Below, one piece after another: positions 34,703-44,955 of a stretch of 64,000 nt of DNA; position 1 is the stretch's first letter; each line of letters opens with the position of its first letter. The notes beneath the pieces are model-generated. The model worked only from the letters and a program-made list of their open reading frames with translations, had not been told where the DNA came from and made no database searches. A program made the position numbers and the translations under genes. Source of the stretch: Aporrectodea caliginosa (Eukaryota > Annelida > Clitellata > Crassiclitellata > Lumbricidae); the NCBI GenBank assembly GCA_020284085.1, contig JACEVL010000468.1, positions 441,001 to 505,000 on the forward strand, given 5' to 3'.

Positions 34703-34704
<2 letters not shown>

Positions 34705-34734
<30 letters not shown>

Positions 34735-34735
34735 A
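34705..34735. repeat. (TG)n microsatellite
   Basis: Short TG run with related TG-rich sequence to 34800. Confidence 0.85.
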
Positions 34736-35257
34736 TTGCTTGACTCTGTGTGTCGGTGTGACTTGTGGTAGGGGTGTGTGTATGTGTGCGAGTGTGTTTG
34801 TGGGCACGTGGCCAAGAGGGTCGAATGTCTCTCTAGCAAATACAATGCTCCGGTATTTGATTCCCAATCGCAGTGACTTCCAAAACATTCATTTGGGCAC
34901 TGAGCGAACAGGGTCAACTAGATTAATAGCCAAAAGTCCCATAATTATCTCCATTAGTGGAACGTAGAGGAGGCGGTTGTTTCTCGCTTTTTGGTCCTGT
35001 GATCCACAATGGACGAATCTCAGGTCCTGCAGTATGGACAAGCAGCCAGCGTATCGCAGTATTTGGCGTTTCCTTTCAGCTAACGCCGCTGCCAACTAAT
35101 GCTGTTCGGTGACCGAGGTAGGCCTATGTGTTCGCAAACATCTTGTCCAGGGTCGTTTCACGGAATCCGCTGAGCAGATGCGAATCAGGTTTTGATTAGG
35201 CCTACACACACAATCCTTGCGATGACTGTAACATATGTACGTAGAATGACTTTGTAC

Positions 35258-35465
35258 CTGATGAGGGGTCAAGGGTCCATTCCATGTCTTCATTGAAGTG
35301 CACATATCCCGGTGGGTAACCATAGGCATGGGCAACACTATATCCTTGACTTGATTCTTCGAACGGAAGTCCATCGCCATAATCTCCAGAAGCGAAGGAA
35401 ATCTTGATGTTTGCATCGCTTGCATCCGATTCCTTGAACGTCAGCGGAGAAACGTCGCTCCAGAA
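35258..35465 (-). pseudogene. MMP copy B, structural-zinc exon (intact frame)
   Basis: The 208-base exon has acceptor ttgaag and donor TCAG|gtacaa and is in phase 1 like copy A. It codes FWSDVSPLTFKESDASDANI, ISFASGDYGDGLPFEES, VAHAYGYPPGYVHFNEDMEW and TLDPSSG. The usual structural-zinc His of DHGDG is Tyr here (DYGDG), so this copy has lost a different ligand from copy A. The exon itself is unbroken; it is called a pseudogene because of the other exons. No cysteine-switch or signal exon was found upstream to 42 kb. Confidence 0.8.
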
Positions 35466-35489
35466 CTTCAAAAGCAAAATGAGAATGTT

Positions 35490-35590
35490 TCTTATTTAAG
35501 TTTATTGCATTTATATAGCGCTCATATCTGTTGCCATCAGTCGATGCCGCTAAGTATCTGACCCTACAGGGTCAGACACCTCAGTCCTTA
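35490..35590 (-). repeat. Old repeat fragment shared with copy A intron
   Basis: CATTTATATAGCGCTCATAT and CGATGCCGCTAAGTATCTGACC match 18345-18440 at the same intron position. Confidence 0.6.
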
Positions 35591-35599
35591 TTAAGTAAT

Positions 35600-36595
35600 T
35601 GTCTCTGTGCACCGTCAAAAACGACCACGACAAATGCGCATAGATAAAAGCTCCCAAAATCATGTTAGGCGGTCACGAGAATGATAATAAATGAAACGCT
35701 TCTATTTGAAGGTAATGTTCCCTTGAAACTGTTTTGCCGTTATTCTTGCTTTTATAACATACACTATTATACAATATTAACTCATCATAGTTCCATATTT
35801 AAAAAAAGTCAAATGAGAGTCTATGGTTGAACTACACCGTACACCTGTTCTTCGACCTGAATTCGACAATTTAAGTGCATATATGCCTCCTTTGCAAAGT
35901 GATGCTCCAATATTTCTTTGACAAATGCTGTTCAGGGCTTAAACATTCCACAAGTTTGCAATCCTTTTGAATGGTACAGTGGTGTGCAAAAGTCTGGAAT
36001 AGGTAGGCGAAAATTTGAAAATTCGGTAATTTCTTATTTTCATGCTGCCTGTGTGCGGTATGACAATGGTTGTATCTTAATCGTTTAAACATCTTTGACT
36101 ATTTAGCTATGGCTCATGTATTTTGCAGAAGTTATCACAGCATCCAGAGTTGGTGGATCAAGAAACCCAAGAAAATAATGCACATCTTATTGTTTGGTGA
36201 TTGTTTGGTGTTTATGCTGTTTGGTCTAGCCGTTCACAAGAGCAAAGGATGGACAATCATGTTCTAAACCATCACTGTCACAATTCAAAAGGCCCTTTTC
36301 AGCGCCATCACATATAAGACGTCCACCACATCAAAGAAAGTAAATAATTACTATTAATATTACATATTAACTCTACTCAATTATTCATTTTCTTATCAAT
36401 GGTCTTGACTACATGGAATAGCTCACAACCTTTCTTTTTAAGTTCAATATACTAATTAATAATAAACAACATATTCTTTTAAACATTTAATTTCATACTC
36501 TGACGTTGCATGGTTCTCTAACATATGTCTAATAAATTAATATATAAACTATATAATTAATATACATTATATGTTTATTTATATACTTAATATAT
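35600..36595. other. AT-rich stretch, no gene seen
   Basis: Expected position of the upstream exons of copy B, but no cysteine-switch or LTYRI sequence is visible on the minus strand. Confidence 0.4.
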
Positions 36596-36601
36596 CAGCA
36601 T

Positions 36602-36675
36602 AGGGGGTTATTGTCCGGGGGGTTATTGTCTGGGGGTTATTGTCCGGGGGGTTATTGTCCGGGGGTTATTGTCCT
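36602..36675. repeat. GGGGGTTATTGTCC tandem array
   Basis: Five units of 13-14 bases directly before the LINE fragment at 36690. Possibly one end of a further tandem-end DNA element, since 36821-37772 shows the same style. Confidence 0.8.
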
Positions 36676-36689
36676 AGAACCTGTCACTA

Positions 36690-36820
36690 GGTATATGTTG
36701 GAGGTTCTGCATTGGCTGCCTGTCCGACAGCGCATCGAATATAGAGTTGTCTCTCTGGTCTGGCGATGCCATCTTGGCCTTGCACCTGCAGCCTACCTAA
36801 TAGACCTCTGTCAGCGGTGG
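36690..36820 (+). mobile_element. LINE C-terminal fragment, 5' half
   Basis: The plus strand codes MLEVLHWLPVRQRIEYRVVS, LVWRCHLGLAPAAYLIDLCQ. It continues after the inserted element at 37775-37945, where VVVPFARTATMQNRAFSVVG and PRVWNSLPRELRQLDG complete the family's terminus. Confidence 0.85.
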
Positions 36821-37772
36821 CCTGACAAAATGTCATGCGACAAAATGTCATCTGACAAAATGTCGCCGACAAAATGTCATAAGTATAAATCAGTAAATAA
36901 GCGATAATTTTAATAATTGATAATTTCAAAAGCAAAGTCTTGTAAAAACGCTAATAGTAGTGTCAAGTGATTGTAACAAAACCTTTTCGACGGTAAGAAA
37001 ACCTCGAAAAAAATGTGTATAGTCAAAAGCAAAAATCCGCTTACTGAATACTAATACAACGCTGAATAATGATGTCTGTCAAGCGATTATAGTGCGTATA
37101 AAAGTTATTGAAATGTTCATACAACATTTATATTCAGAACTCTTGCAATGTCCCCCAAATAGGCAATGGAGTCTCTGTTACTGTAGTCTGTAACGAGAGT
37201 GTGGAGAGCTTAACTGATTCTTACATATGCCTTCTTCGTCTTTCCTGGTTGAACTCCAAGTTCCAGTTGGCGACACAGGAGTTCCATACTGTGCTGTTCT
37301 TGCTGGAGCTTACGCGCAAGTTTGGTTGTTGTCGGTTGGGCAAAGCCAACAACGTTGTTGAAGGCATTGTGCCAACCTTCCACGGCGTTGTTGCTTCGAG
37401 GCAAATGTTCAAGTACACGCACGAATTGGTTCCAAAGTGCGATGCCAAACCTTGGTTGTCTTCGCCGACCCCTTCGCTGTCGTCCAATGAAGTCGTCTTC
37501 GAGGTGGTCGATGATGCATTCGAGGTCGCGATACACTGGTAGTTCAGTTAGGTTTTCAAATGTGCTGATGACATCGGCCGGGGGGATGAAGGCAAGTGCA
37601 AGTAAAAACTAAATTCATGCCATGACATTTTGTCGGCGACATTTTGTCGGCGAGGTTTTGTCGGCGACATTTTGTCGGCGACATTTTGTCAGGTGACATT
37701 TTGTCGTTATGACATTTTGTCGATGACATTTTGTCGGTGACATTTTGTCGCATGACATTTTGTCATGGAACC
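36821..37772 (-). mobile_element. MULE-type DNA transposon relic with GACAAAATGTC arrays
   Basis: Both ends consist of tandem units of GACAAAATGTC plus a 3-4-base spacer: four on the left (36826-36880) and about eleven in inverted orientation on the right (37620-37766). The units are themselves palindromic. The outermost stretches match as inverted repeats (TGACAAAATGTCATGCGACA). The element splits a LINE C-terminus. Its interior codes a MULE transposase remnant. I could not fix the exact ends or target duplication. Confidence 0.8.
37200..37545 (-). pseudogene. MULE transposase C-terminal fragment
   Basis: The minus frame 37210-37536 codes CIIDHLEDDFIGRQRRGRRR, FGIALWNQFVRVLEHLPRSN, NAVEGWHNAFNNVV and KLARKLQQEQHSMELL. 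The NNAVEGWHNAF block with an upstream IGR..RGRRR.P.F...LWN is the region after the DDE core of MULE transposases that often carry FLYWCH fingers. The catalytic core is missing, so this is a remnant of a longer protein. Confidence 0.8.
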
Positions 37773-37774
37773 CT

Positions 37775-37945
37775 GTCAGCCGGTATCGGGGATTCAGGGT
37801 AGTCGCTCCCTTCGCTCTGCTGAGAGGGGGTAGTGGTGGTCCCGTTTGCCCGCACAGCAACCATGCAGAACCGTGCATTCTCTGTGGTAGGCCCCAGGGT
37901 TTGGAATAGTCTCCCTCGGGAGCTACGACAGTTGGACGGCTGAGA
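37775..37945 (+). mobile_element. LINE C-terminal fragment, 3' half
   Basis: Continuation of 36690-36820; see that entry. Confidence 0.85.
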
Positions 37946-37960
37946 GGCCTGTCCGAAGAA

Positions 37961-38797
37961 ATGGACTACCGGTTTGAACAAATAGATAACCGATTTCAGA
38001 GCGTGGATCAACGCTTTGGGGAACAAAGGATGATAGAGTTAGGAGGCGGGCGGAAGATTCCGCCACGGTTAGACCCAGAACCGGAGGACGATAACCAGAT
38101 AGATAGGCCTAGGCATGGAAGAGAGGTTGAGAACCGAACCGCAGGCCAAACCTGGTCCCAGGCCGTGAATACAGATGACACCGCGTCTTGCCCTCAGGTC
38201 ACCTGCGTTGAAACTAGTGCAGGGGTGACAACTTCTAACGCGCCTGATAGAACCGTGAGGAGGAGCGAGCGTTTACGTAGCCGTCCCAGAGTACGGTACG
38301 ATGATCAAGCCAGGTTAGAAGGACCTCCCCTAGGACCACCACTAGTAGAAGGAGGGAGATGGGAAACCGAAGACAGATATACTGATCGTTTAGTTCATCA
38401 AGAATACCGGAGTCTCAGCTTCTCACCAACACGAATTGACTTAGCGCCCAATTCGGAGAATGTCTGTAGGCCCAACCTTAAGGCGACGAGGATTACGCGG
38501 GCCGGTGTAACAGCCGACCCACCAATAGTAAGTGAGCAAGTAAGATCTCCCCACCCTAGCAAAGTGGCAGAGATGGGATCTCGGGAACCCAGCTGCTCGC
38601 ACGGTCCGTCTACAAGAGAGAAGGGGGTTGAGGCATCTGATCTGGACCACGAAGCGGAGGAAACGTGGAGACGGAAGCCCCAATACGTGTCCAGCTATGA
38701 ACGCCACAGAGAGCAGGATTGGGTTAGGGACGAACCTGACTATGACGTTAGAGCTTGGCAAACCCCAGTAGACGACGGCGAAGGCCAACCCGACAAG
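37961..38797 (+). CDS. Gag-like or ORF1-like open frame (partial)
   Basis: Open for about 279 residues until it runs into antisense LINE sequence at 38797. It begins MDYRFEQIDNRFQSVDQRFG, a 7-residue R-F-x-x-(I/V)-D-x repeat suggesting a coiled coil. It is rich in Arg, Glu, Asp and Pro, with VRRSERLRSRPRVRYDD (about residues 107-123), a basic stretch like those near the ends of LTR-element polyproteins, and a Trp/Arg/Tyr-rich part (about 235-270). No zinc knuckle, protease or RT is seen. It could be a gag or LINE ORF1 fragment; I cannot choose. The last 65 residues of the full open frame (to 38992) are antisense to the LINE and not real. Confidence 0.45.
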
Positions 38798-39330
38798 CTG
38801 ATAGTAACAACTCCGAGCAACCAGGTTCACATGTTGAGACAAAGTAAGTTCAGAGTCAAGAGTAAGCCCCAGATCACGAACTGTGACGGAAAAGGTTATG
38901 TGAGGAAAGAGCAAGGTAAGTTGGGGAAAGTCGATACCCTGGAGTTGCCTACGGCCACCCAGCCAAATAAGTTGTGTTTTAGATGGATTTAAGAGTAGCC
39001 GATTGGAGGCCATCCAAGAAGAGAGGACATCCATAGTCAGACACATCTGGCTTACAGTAGCCACCGCATCCGCCGAATGGGTGTGGATGTAGGCTTGCAC
39101 ATCATCGGCAAATAGTTGGTGCAGAAGCCTCTGAGACGCCAGCAAGGGGCAGACATCAGCAGTATAAAGAAGGTATAGCAGTGGGCCCAGGACAGAACCC
39201 TGGGGCACCCCAAAAGGAGCATGGACCCAAAGAGACCTGGACGAACCAAGGACTACACAGTTTGAGCGGTCAGTTAAGAAGGATGTAAGCCAATCCAGAG
39301 GCTGATCCACCAAGCCAAAGGAAGTAAGGG
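38798..39330 (-). mobile_element. LINE ORF2, 3' part of RT (after frameshift)
   Basis: One minus frame from 39313 codes DQPLDWLTSFLTDRSNCVVL, FGVPQGSVLGPLLYLLYTAD, LHQLFADDVQAYIHTHSADA, SSWMASNRLLLNPSKTQLIW and ITFSVTVRDLGLTLDSELTL up to RSCYYQL. It contains the RT catalytic FADD and the PQGSVLGPLL block. Continuity with 39331-41340 needs one shift of frame in the run CAGCGCCCCTTAC near 39335. Past about 38797 the LINE stops and unrelated sequence begins, so the thumb, C-terminus and 3' end are missing. Confidence 0.92.
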
Positions 39331-41340
39331 GCGCTGCAAGAGAATGGAGTGGTCCACAGAGTCAAAGGCAGAGCTTACATCAAAGAGAGCAAGAAGAGTA
39401 ACCTGACCACGGTCAATTGCGCTATAGAAGTCTGATAAAAGTCGAAGCAGGAGAGTCTCCGTGGAGTGATTCCGACGGAAACCCGACTGCTGCGACGGAA
39501 TCAATTCATTCATATCCAGATATGCCCACAGCTGGTTAGCAACAATGCGTTCCAGTATTTTAGACAGAAAAGTAACGTTAGCAATGGGGCGATAGTTTGC
39601 TGGATCACTTTGATCCAGACCATCGCGCTTCAAAACTGGTAGGAGAACGGAGCGTTTCTGTGAGACGGGTAGGCACGCCTCACGGATCGAACTGTTGCAC
39701 AGAATAGTGAGGAAGGGAAGTAGATCGTCTATTAGTTCCTGAACAAGAAATGTTGGTGCAGGATCCAGCTCGCACGTCTTGGCGGCAGAGGAGAGGATGA
39801 GTCGACGCAGCTCCTCGCTCGAAATCTCCTGGAGTGCAGAAAGCCGATGCTCCGTGGTAGAAAACGTAGGTGGTGAAGAATCGGCGGTGGAACTCCGAAT
39901 GGACGAAATCTTGGCAGAGAATCGTTCCAAGAATACCTCTGCAGAGAACGGCGGAGGAGACTCCGACTGTCGACCACCCCTCTGACGGCCAAGGAGGCCG
40001 TTGAAGGTGGTCCAGAGCCTCTTCGGCTCCTTCGACTGGCGAGTGATGATGGTCTCCCAGTATTCACGTTCTCTGGCGCGGTACGAGGTATGCATCTCTC
40101 TAACGAAGCGGACCCACGAGGCCCGATCAGCTGGAGAGCGCGTTCTTTTCCAGATTCTCTCAAGTCGTCTTGATTGTCGTCGGAGCTTCCGGCACTCTGC
40201 ATCAAACCATGGAGAAGACGGACGGTAGCGCGACTGGACGCTGCGCAACGGCAGAGAGGTGTCTATGAGACCAGACAACGCGGTCTCATAAGAGCTGAAC
40301 AGCTCTGTTGTAGAGCGCCCGATGGAAGATTGAAGATCAGCAAAGAGAGGATGAGCTCGGAGTGCTGAACGGAATGCAGAACGGTCAAGACTTTTCCAGT
40401 TACGGATCTGACGAACGGCGAGGAGAAGAGGCTCGTAGATGAAGGGGATTGAGGCAGCGACGAGACCGTGGTCGGAGAGAACAGGAGGAAAGACAGTCAC
40501 ATCTGACACACGACAGTCATCTCTGGTGACGATGACGTCAAGCCAGCCACCCAGCAAGTGAGTGGGTTCTGTGACATGTTGCTTAAGCCCGAACTGTTCC
40601 AAAACCGCAGCAAATTCCATGGATTCCGAGAGCGATGAGTCCTCTAGATGTAGGTTGAGGTCCCCGGTGAGAACCAGCTGCGTGTTGTGAAGCGCAAATT
40701 GTTCCAGTAGAGCCAAGAGCTCTTCGAAGAACGCCGACGAGGGAGGGGAGGAGCCAGGACGGTATATGGCCAGGAGCGTAGTTGGACCACGTTTCGATGA
40801 CAGGGAGACCGCGAGAGCCTCGAAAGTCGACGGGGTCCTGGCCAGCTCGATCCTCTTCGCTCTCAACTGGTCTCGGTGGTAGACGATCAGCCCACCTCCC
40901 CGTAGAGCCTCACCAGTGTCATCTGCCCTCGGACGATCGAGGAACTGGAAGCCAGGCGGAGCAGCGCGACGGACAGCAACATCAGTGGAAGAGAGATGCC
41001 AAGACTCGACGACGACCAAGACATCCAAGTCATTGGCCACGATCATGTCCGCTGTTGGTACGTATTTGTTTTTCAAAGAACGTATATTGAGAGTAGCAAG
41101 ACGGATAGCCGACGAGGATGAAGGCTCCGATCGGCAGGGCTCCGGTCGACTAGAAGGCGAAGACGGACATGGAAGGAACCGAAGATATGCCGGACGCCAT
41201 AGTCCGAAACGGAACAGCGTCTTACGAATCAGCCGGCAAGGCGGCGACGAGCTTGTGTTGAGCGACCTAATTAGGTCAGCGGTGTATACAAAAGCGTACA
41301 CAGGAGGCGTAGACATGACACGATAGTCGTAACAAACCAC
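39274..41340 (-). mobile_element. LINE ORF2, endonuclease and RT 5' part
   Basis: The minus frame is open for 688 codons. From about residue 81 it has an APE-type endonuclease: RLATLNIRSLKNKYVPTADM, VVVESWHLSSTD, LTGDLNLHLED (about residue 228) and VLSDHGLVAASI (about 288), which nick target DNA. Then come a linker with Arg-rich KLRRQSRRLERIWKRTRS, and RT blocks SVLLPVLKRDGLDQSDPANY, RPIANVTFLSKILERIVANQ, SGFRRNHSTETLLLRLLSDF and LALFDVSSAFDSVDHSILLQ. The clade is L2/CR1-like by these blocks. After QR the frame is lost. With 38798-39330 this is the least decayed LINE in the window and probably a recent insertion. The 5' end near 41.35-41.5 kb is not delimited. Confidence 0.93.
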
Positions 41341-41918
41341 GCAAAAATAATCCTTCTGAGGAGTCGAAAATAATCCAAAAAGCGAACAATAGACTCAGAA
41401 GACGATACAAGAACTATTAGTCAACTTATACTCGAAAAGATATAATCCGAAACTTTGAAAAATCAAATTATAAACAAAGCCGTGACTGACCAGTGTTCAC
41501 ACGCCAGAGGCGCCGCACCTTCTTTACTCTGTTGTCGAGTATTTGCGCGTGATTAGCTTAACTTGCAATTCAAGCCACAAACTGTTCGTCAGAGAGTTTA
41601 TTCAGTTTCAGTACTGATAATACCAGACTTAGAGCCTTCGCTACATTCTTTCTAAAACAAAACGCAGAAACTTTGATTTGGGCAGACATAACAAAGATTT
41701 GGAATTCTGACATTGTAGCCTATAGCCTATAAAGCCCAACAGGCTTCGTGAATGAGTAAACGTGTGATTTAGGCATTAAAGTGCATGACTAAATTTTATG
41801 AACACGGAAACAAAACTGAACAGCATAAAGTAATTGGTTTTAATGTTTAAATAATTATTTGTGTTACTTTAATCATGCTAATTCGCTTGATTTTTAGTTT
41901 AATTGATTTTAAACTAAG

Positions 41919-41925
<7 letters not shown>
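41341..41925. other. Non-coding stretch, possible LINE 5' leader
   Basis: Directly upstream, in LINE sense, of the endonuclease frame. No repeat end or gene recognised. Confidence 0.35.

Positions 41926-41990
<65 letters not shown>
41922..41990. repeat. (TA)n microsatellite
   Basis: About 68 bases of TA repeat next to the hAT element. Confidence 0.97.
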
Positions 41991-41993
<3 letters not shown>

Positions 41994-42024
41994 GTTACTA
42001 CATACGCCTGCATGTACTATCAAG

Positions 42025-42941
42025 CAGTGTTGTGCACGAGATCAAAATTCCAAGACCAAGACCGAGACCAAGACCGCGGGGTCCAAGATCAAGACCGCGT
42101 GGTTCAAGACCAAGACCGAGACCAAGACCGCGTGGTCCAAGACCAAGACCGAGACCAAGACCGCGTGGTCCAAGACCGAGACCAAGACCGCGTGGTCCAA
42201 GACCGAGACCGAGACCAAGACCGCATCATCCAGGACCAAGATCTAAGCCTCTAGACCACAAACGCAATTCTCAGCTGTAGTGTTACATATTCCCATTATT
42301 CAGATCAGATGCTTATTATATTTATAGTTATAGTTTTTGTCCCCCAAGTGTGTGTGTGGTCTCATGAAGAGCACACCATACCTAAACACACTCTCAGCAG
42401 GTGCAGGTGTTGCGGAATACAAAAAACTTTGCCAGTAGAGAAAAATTCCCCACCAAATACCTGATCTGCATCGTTTACCCGGCTACTAATTTTGCCTCGA
42501 GAAACTGCATCAGTGTAAGCTTAACTAGTCACTAAAGCACCAGAGGTCATGGTTAACTGTGCCTCAACGTTTTCTTGTCGCTTCTGATAAGAAGTGAACA
42601 ACGCGGTCCTCTCTCGCTTTGTCCTATGTAGGCGGATCGTCGCATGAATTCGAAGCTATCCCAGAAGTCCATGAATAACCGAAAATATCGACAACATTAA
42701 CAAATAATCCACTCTAGTTCCCACCAAAGGCCAAAATGCGCAAGACCAAGACCAAAGGCGAATGACCGAGACCAGACGCCCAAGACCAAGACCACACCTT
42801 TAAGACCAAGACCAAGACCGCACCTTTAAAGACCAAGACCGAGACCAAGACCGGCACATTCGAGACCAAGACCAAGACCGCATTTTTTCGGTCTCGAGAC
42901 GGTCTCGAGACAAAGACCGCGGTCTCGAGACCACATCACTG
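42025..42941. mobile_element. Non-autonomous hAT element with GACNNN arrays (917 bp)
   Basis: The left end is CAGTGTTGTGCACGAGATC; the right end on the opposite strand is CAGTGATGTGGTCTCGAG. A perfect 8-bp target duplication CTATCAAG flanks it (42017-42024, 42942-42949). Both subterminal zones are arrays of 6-base GACCAA/GACCGA/GACCGC units (42050-42240, 42745-42930). The 500-base core has no transposase. It is a second member of the type at 2521-3139. Confidence 0.92.
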
Positions 42942-43003
42942 CTATCAAGTAGGCCTGCACGCTACATGAATATAAACTGATACCCGCTAATTCGAACTTA
43001 TAC

Positions 43004-43143
43004 CAGAGGCGGCGCCAGGGGGGACTGGGGCTCAGCCCCCAAAAAAAGTGGGAAATCACTGCAAATCACAACGAAGAGGGGACAAAAGGGAAGGTTTTGG
43101 AGCTTTAGCCCCCCCCCAACCTGAAATCCTGGCGCCGGCACTG
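43004..43143. mobile_element. hAT MITE, 140 bp
   Basis: Inverted ends CAGAGGCGGCGCCAGG and CAGTGCCGGCGCCAGG. A perfect 8-bp duplication ACTTATAC lies at 42996-43003 and 43144-43151. It contains no gene. Confidence 0.92.
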
Positions 43144-43659
43144 ACTTATACCCCGATTAAATTCGAAATTCAATTAAACAAATTGTGATTCGCTGGTCCT
43201 TACTAAATACAATGCTAAACATGTGTGTGTATATGTGTGCATGTATGTATGCATTTACGTATGTATGTCTGTCTATATGTACGAGTGAATGACGTTATGA
43301 CAGTCTATGCATCTATCCAAGCAATTAAACAACGCACTGTAAGAACCTCACACGAAGGCGATAACTCGATCGTCGTCATCACTATCATCACGATGATGAT
43401 CATCGAAATCCGCCCTGAGACAGTCGATCGTTGCTAAGTTCTGCAAAGACAACCTCAACCTCCCAGTGACCTGAAATGATCATTCCTCGGATTCCTAGAC
43501 AGAGGCAAAACGACATCTGATATCTTCTTAATTGGCCTATAGCCCTAAGTGACGAAGCTGGTCATCTGACTGGAAAATATTGGACCTCGAGAGTCACGAG
43601 ATCTGTTCTACAGTTTATTCCTGAGTCCTCGAATACGGTATCTATGAAATCGCGGTTAG

Positions 43660-44947
43660 CAGGGCCGGTTTAACCACTAGGCGGACTAGGCGGCCGCCTA
43701 GGGCGGCACGCTTCTGGGGGCGGCAGAAAAGCTAAATAAAAAATATTTTTTTAAAACATTGCCGGCGTTTTGCCACCATTTATTAATAAATGAATATGAA
43801 AATAAGAAGCGGCTTCAAACAGACCACAAACTTTTTGAAATCTTAAAGTCAGTCATGTGGCACGTCACGCTTATGCCCTTAACTATCGCAAGTTTTAAGT
43901 TGCCTACTATAGCGACACTTATTTGAAATGAAACTGAGACCGATCATCTGCAATGTTACCACTCCTTCGGTTTTCCCAGGATCTTGGTTTTTAATTCGAA
44001 CTTCTAAAATGGAGTTTTCTTGAGACCTTGTATTTTCACTTGGGTTTTTCTTGTTTTACTGAAACCCTGTTTTCATTAAAAGTTTAATCAATTTTTGTTA
44101 AAAACATAATTCATACCGATCACAGAAAAATCCAGTGCTAGTACAAAACCAGACACTAAAGATAACGGTCTGGTTGATTGAGGTCAATAAATAGCGCAAT
44201 ATGTAAGCATTGATATAGGCCTACTAGATTTAAAATATAGTTTTAAATAATGCTAACACTGTTATACTAGGTTTAAAAAATATAGGCCTAACAAGTAACA
44301 AGATGTCGTATATTTATTCGATTTGACGTCTTCTTGACACTTCCAGTTTCGGTGGCTAATAATTAGAGAAGCTTCTCGAAGCTAAAAAGACACATAGACC
44401 TATTTGCGTACGTCCATGCTGCAAGAAAGGCTTGTTGAACTAGGCCTAGCTACCTCGTCAATTGAACATGATAGGCCTCTTGCTGGAGACATTGAACTGA
44501 TAGAACTCTTTTACATTTGCAAAAGTGAATGCGCGAAAAAATAAAATTTTGAAATTATAATTATAATTATAATTAAAATTGTAATTATAATTATTTCTAC
44601 AGACTTCGTAGAAAGTTCGTAGCCTACGTAGGTAGGATAATGACTTAGTAGGCCTAGGCCTACAAGTAGCCGTAGGATTTCTTACAAAGTGTTCAAACGG
44701 AATGCACTGCAGTTGTCTCATTATTTAATAGGCTAGCATGTATTTACATTTTAAATTCCCATTAAACGTGTTAAACCATACAACATAGGCTGCATAGCTA
44801 ATACAGTTTCCAGACTGTTACTGTAATTATAGATAACTTTTAAATTAACTTAGTTAATTTAATATTAATTAGGCTAGTTATCGCACCCACCGGGGGCGCA
44901 GCGCGACAGGTTCGCCTAGGGCGGCAAATATCCTGGCGCCGGCCCTG
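43660..44947. mobile_element. Non-autonomous hAT element, 1288 bp
   Basis: Left end CAGGGCCGGTTTAACCAC, right end on the opposite strand CAGGGCCGGCGCCAGGATA. A perfect 8-bp duplication GCGGTTAG lies at 43652-43659 and 44948-44955. Both ends contain the CGCCTAGGGCGGC word (43696 and 44909). The AT-rich interior has no transposase; a TAATTA repeat is at 44555-44600. Confidence 0.93.
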
Positions 44948-44955
44948 GCGGTTAG

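Noticed and set aside
38798..38992. C-terminal part of the plus-strand 343-codon frame
   Set aside because: Antisense to the LINE reverse transcriptase; only the part before 38797 is kept as a candidate.
39732..41326. Additional ORFs inside 39.7-41.3 kb in other frames
   Set aside because: Shadows of the LINE ORF2 frame, which has all the conserved motifs.
42030..42280. ORFs rich in Arg-Pro or Gln-Asp over the GACCAA array
   Set aside because: Low-complexity translation of the subterminal repeat of a hAT element.
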